A DNA stretch of 12,965 nt, from the NCBI GenBank assembly GCA_023415725.1, contig JAEZJR010000350.1, forward strand, positions 1 through 12,965. Reading direction: 5' to 3'. Shown here in pieces: positions 12,049-12,965 of this stretch (positions are counted from its first letter, which is position 1; the number at the start of each line of letters is the position of its first letter). The notes under the pieces were generated by a model. It worked only from the letters and a program-made list of their open reading frames with translations, was not told the origin of the DNA and did no database searches. Both the position numbers and the translations under genes were made by a program. Source of the DNA: Acidobacteriota bacterium. GTDB taxonomy: Bacteria > Acidobacteriota > Blastocatellia > Pyrinomonadales > Pyrinomonadaceae.

Positions 12049-12965
12049 TCACGGCTTGATCACGTAGTCCGGCCAGCAAGAGGTCGGGTTGAAGTACAAC
12101 TCGAGCATCCTGTCGCGGAACTCGTCCGCCATCGCCGTCGCACGTCCTTGCTCTTCAGGATCCATGATCTTGTCGATCTGGTCGCGGACCGCTTCGAGGT
12201 GGATCCGCGTCGTCCTGTCGCTGGTCTTCGCGAGTGCCGCTTCGGCGGCCGATCTGATCTCGCGAAGCTCCGCACGGTAGAACGCACGCTCGTCACCGCT
12301 GGTGATGAACATCGCCGCGAACCCGGCCGGCAGCCCCTGCGGAGCGGCCTGCGGGTTAGCGTTGAGTTTAGAGTTGGCGATGTCGAGGAACGCACGCTGC
12401 AGGTTGCGGCGGTAAGCGTCGATCACCGGCGTCGGTGAGTTCAGCTCCGTCCACACCCCACCGCGGACGTCCGCGAGGAATTCCGCCGGGTTGTAAGCCG
12501 CCGTGCCGTCCAGAGCGCTCTGCTCGACCAGGCGTGCGAACCTCGCGCTCGAAAGCAGGTTGTTCAGCACGCTGTTCTGAGCGTTGCGGACGCGGTTGAG
12601 GGCTCCGACCGGCTCGATCCTGCGGAGGATCTCCTTGTCGATCTGCCACGACGGCGTCGCGAAGGCGTTCTGGCTGAGGAACCGGACCGCATCGGCCTGA
12701 CGCGTCTTCGGTATCAGCTCGAACCGCACGCCCGTCTGCCCGATGTGCTTCTGCTGCGAGTTGTATCCGCCGACGATCGCGGCGACGTGGTTCATCTCCA
12801 GCGTCCACTGACCCAACATGCGGCCGTAAAGCTCGCTCAGGTCATCGTACGGGTTGCCCTTCTGCGTCGTGGTCGCGGGGACGAGCAGCTTGGCCACGCG
12901 CTTAAGGTTCTCCTGCCCGAGCGTGGAGGACTTGATCGCGTCCGCGTCGCCGACGGCTTCGGTCA
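12049..12965 (-). CDS. zinc-dependent metalloprotease (DUF4953/DUF5117 type), C-terminal part; 5' end outside window
   Basis: The frame is open to the right edge; residues before the GTG at 12897 read ...GDADAIKSSTLGQENLKRVAKLL, which continues the family pattern, so that GTG is internal. About 305 residues are visible. Landmarks recalled from the DUF4953 C-terminal region are ENLKRV, LYGRMLGQWTLEMNHVAAIVGG, AVRFLSQNAFATPSWQIDKEILRRIEPVGALNRVRNAQNSVLNNLL, ARLVEQSALDG, YNPAEFLADVRGGVWTEL and DAYRRNLQRAFL. The catalytic HExxH region lies upstream, outside the window. These large proteases are usually exported, but the signal peptide cannot be seen. The C terminus is intact (YVIKP, stop at 12051-12049) and followed by an excellent terminator. 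It is separated from the kinase operon and unlikely to be cotranscribed with it. Confidence 0.85.
   Translation of the reverse strand, partial: TEAVGDADAIKSSTLGQENLKRVAKLLVPATTTQKGNPYDDLSELYGRMLGQWTLEMNHVAAIVGGYNSQQKHIGQTGVRFELIPKTRQADAVRFLSQNAFATPSWQIDKEILRRIEPVGALNRVRNAQNSVLNNLLSSARFARLVEQSALDGTAAYNPAEFLADVRGGVWTELNSPTPVIDAYRRNLQRAFLDIANSKLNANPQAAPQGLPAGFAAMFITSGDERAFYRAELREIRSAAEAALAKTSDRTTRIHLEAVRDQIDKIMDPEEQGRATAMADEFRDRMLELYFNPTSCWPDYVIKP

Overview
The window is GC-rich, densely coded bacterial chromosome. Protein styles (DUF4953/DUF5117-type zinc metalloprotease, PQQ propeller dehydrogenase, MarR-YceI-DoxX cluster, lipoprotein rubrerythrin) remind me of Acidobacteriota, perhaps the Blastocatellia, but this is an impression from recall and no rRNA or marker gene is present to confirm it. 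I see no tRNA, rRNA, CRISPR array, insertion sequence or other sign of mobility.

Layout, left to right. (1) 2-2167, plus strand: the 3' part of a PQQ-type quinoprotein dehydrogenase, then a YgiD-like extradiol ring-cleavage dioxygenase. (2) 2169-3154, minus strand: a small DUF454/YbaN-type membrane protein and an unrecognised 143-residue protein. (3) 3307-6680, plus strand: a MarR-family regulator followed by yceI-like, doxX-like, NADPH-dependent FMN reductase and zinc alcohol dehydrogenase genes. Near-identical double palindromic operators precede both marR and yceI, which points to an autoregulated stress regulon of the quinone/electrophile/oxidant type. (4) 6677-7249, minus: a MOSC-domain protein whose stop codon overlaps that of the alcohol dehydrogenase. 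(5) 7385-9147, minus: a putative three-gene unit, lipoprotein rubrerythrin, DUF2231 membrane protein and a charged low-complexity lipoprotein, closed by a good intrinsic terminator. (6) 9269-11889, minus: a membrane histidine kinase and an NtrC-class sigma54-activating response regulator. (7) 11997-12965, minus: terminator and 3' end of a large zinc metalloprotease.

The most interesting part is regions 5 and 6 together. A sequence with exact GG-N10-GC sigma54 spacing lies 51-67 bp upstream of the lipoprotein rubrerythrin start, giving a predicted 40-nt leader that carries a good ribosome binding site. About 105-150 bp upstream of the predicted start of transcription there is a 17-bp perfect palindrome flanked by two copies of a 12-bp direct repeat, where an enhancer for an NtrC-type activator would be expected. 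The adjacent two-component system is therefore a natural candidate to drive a cell-envelope peroxide/redox protection module. The rubrerythrin is unusual in carrying a lipoprotein signal and in having Asp in place of the fourth rubredoxin-type cysteine. All of this is inferred from sequence alone.

Two regulator genes (marR and the kinase) have no Shine-Dalgarno sequence but a -10-like hexamer 6-7 nt before the start codon, which suggests leaderless mRNAs; the other genes mostly have clear AAGGAG-type sites.
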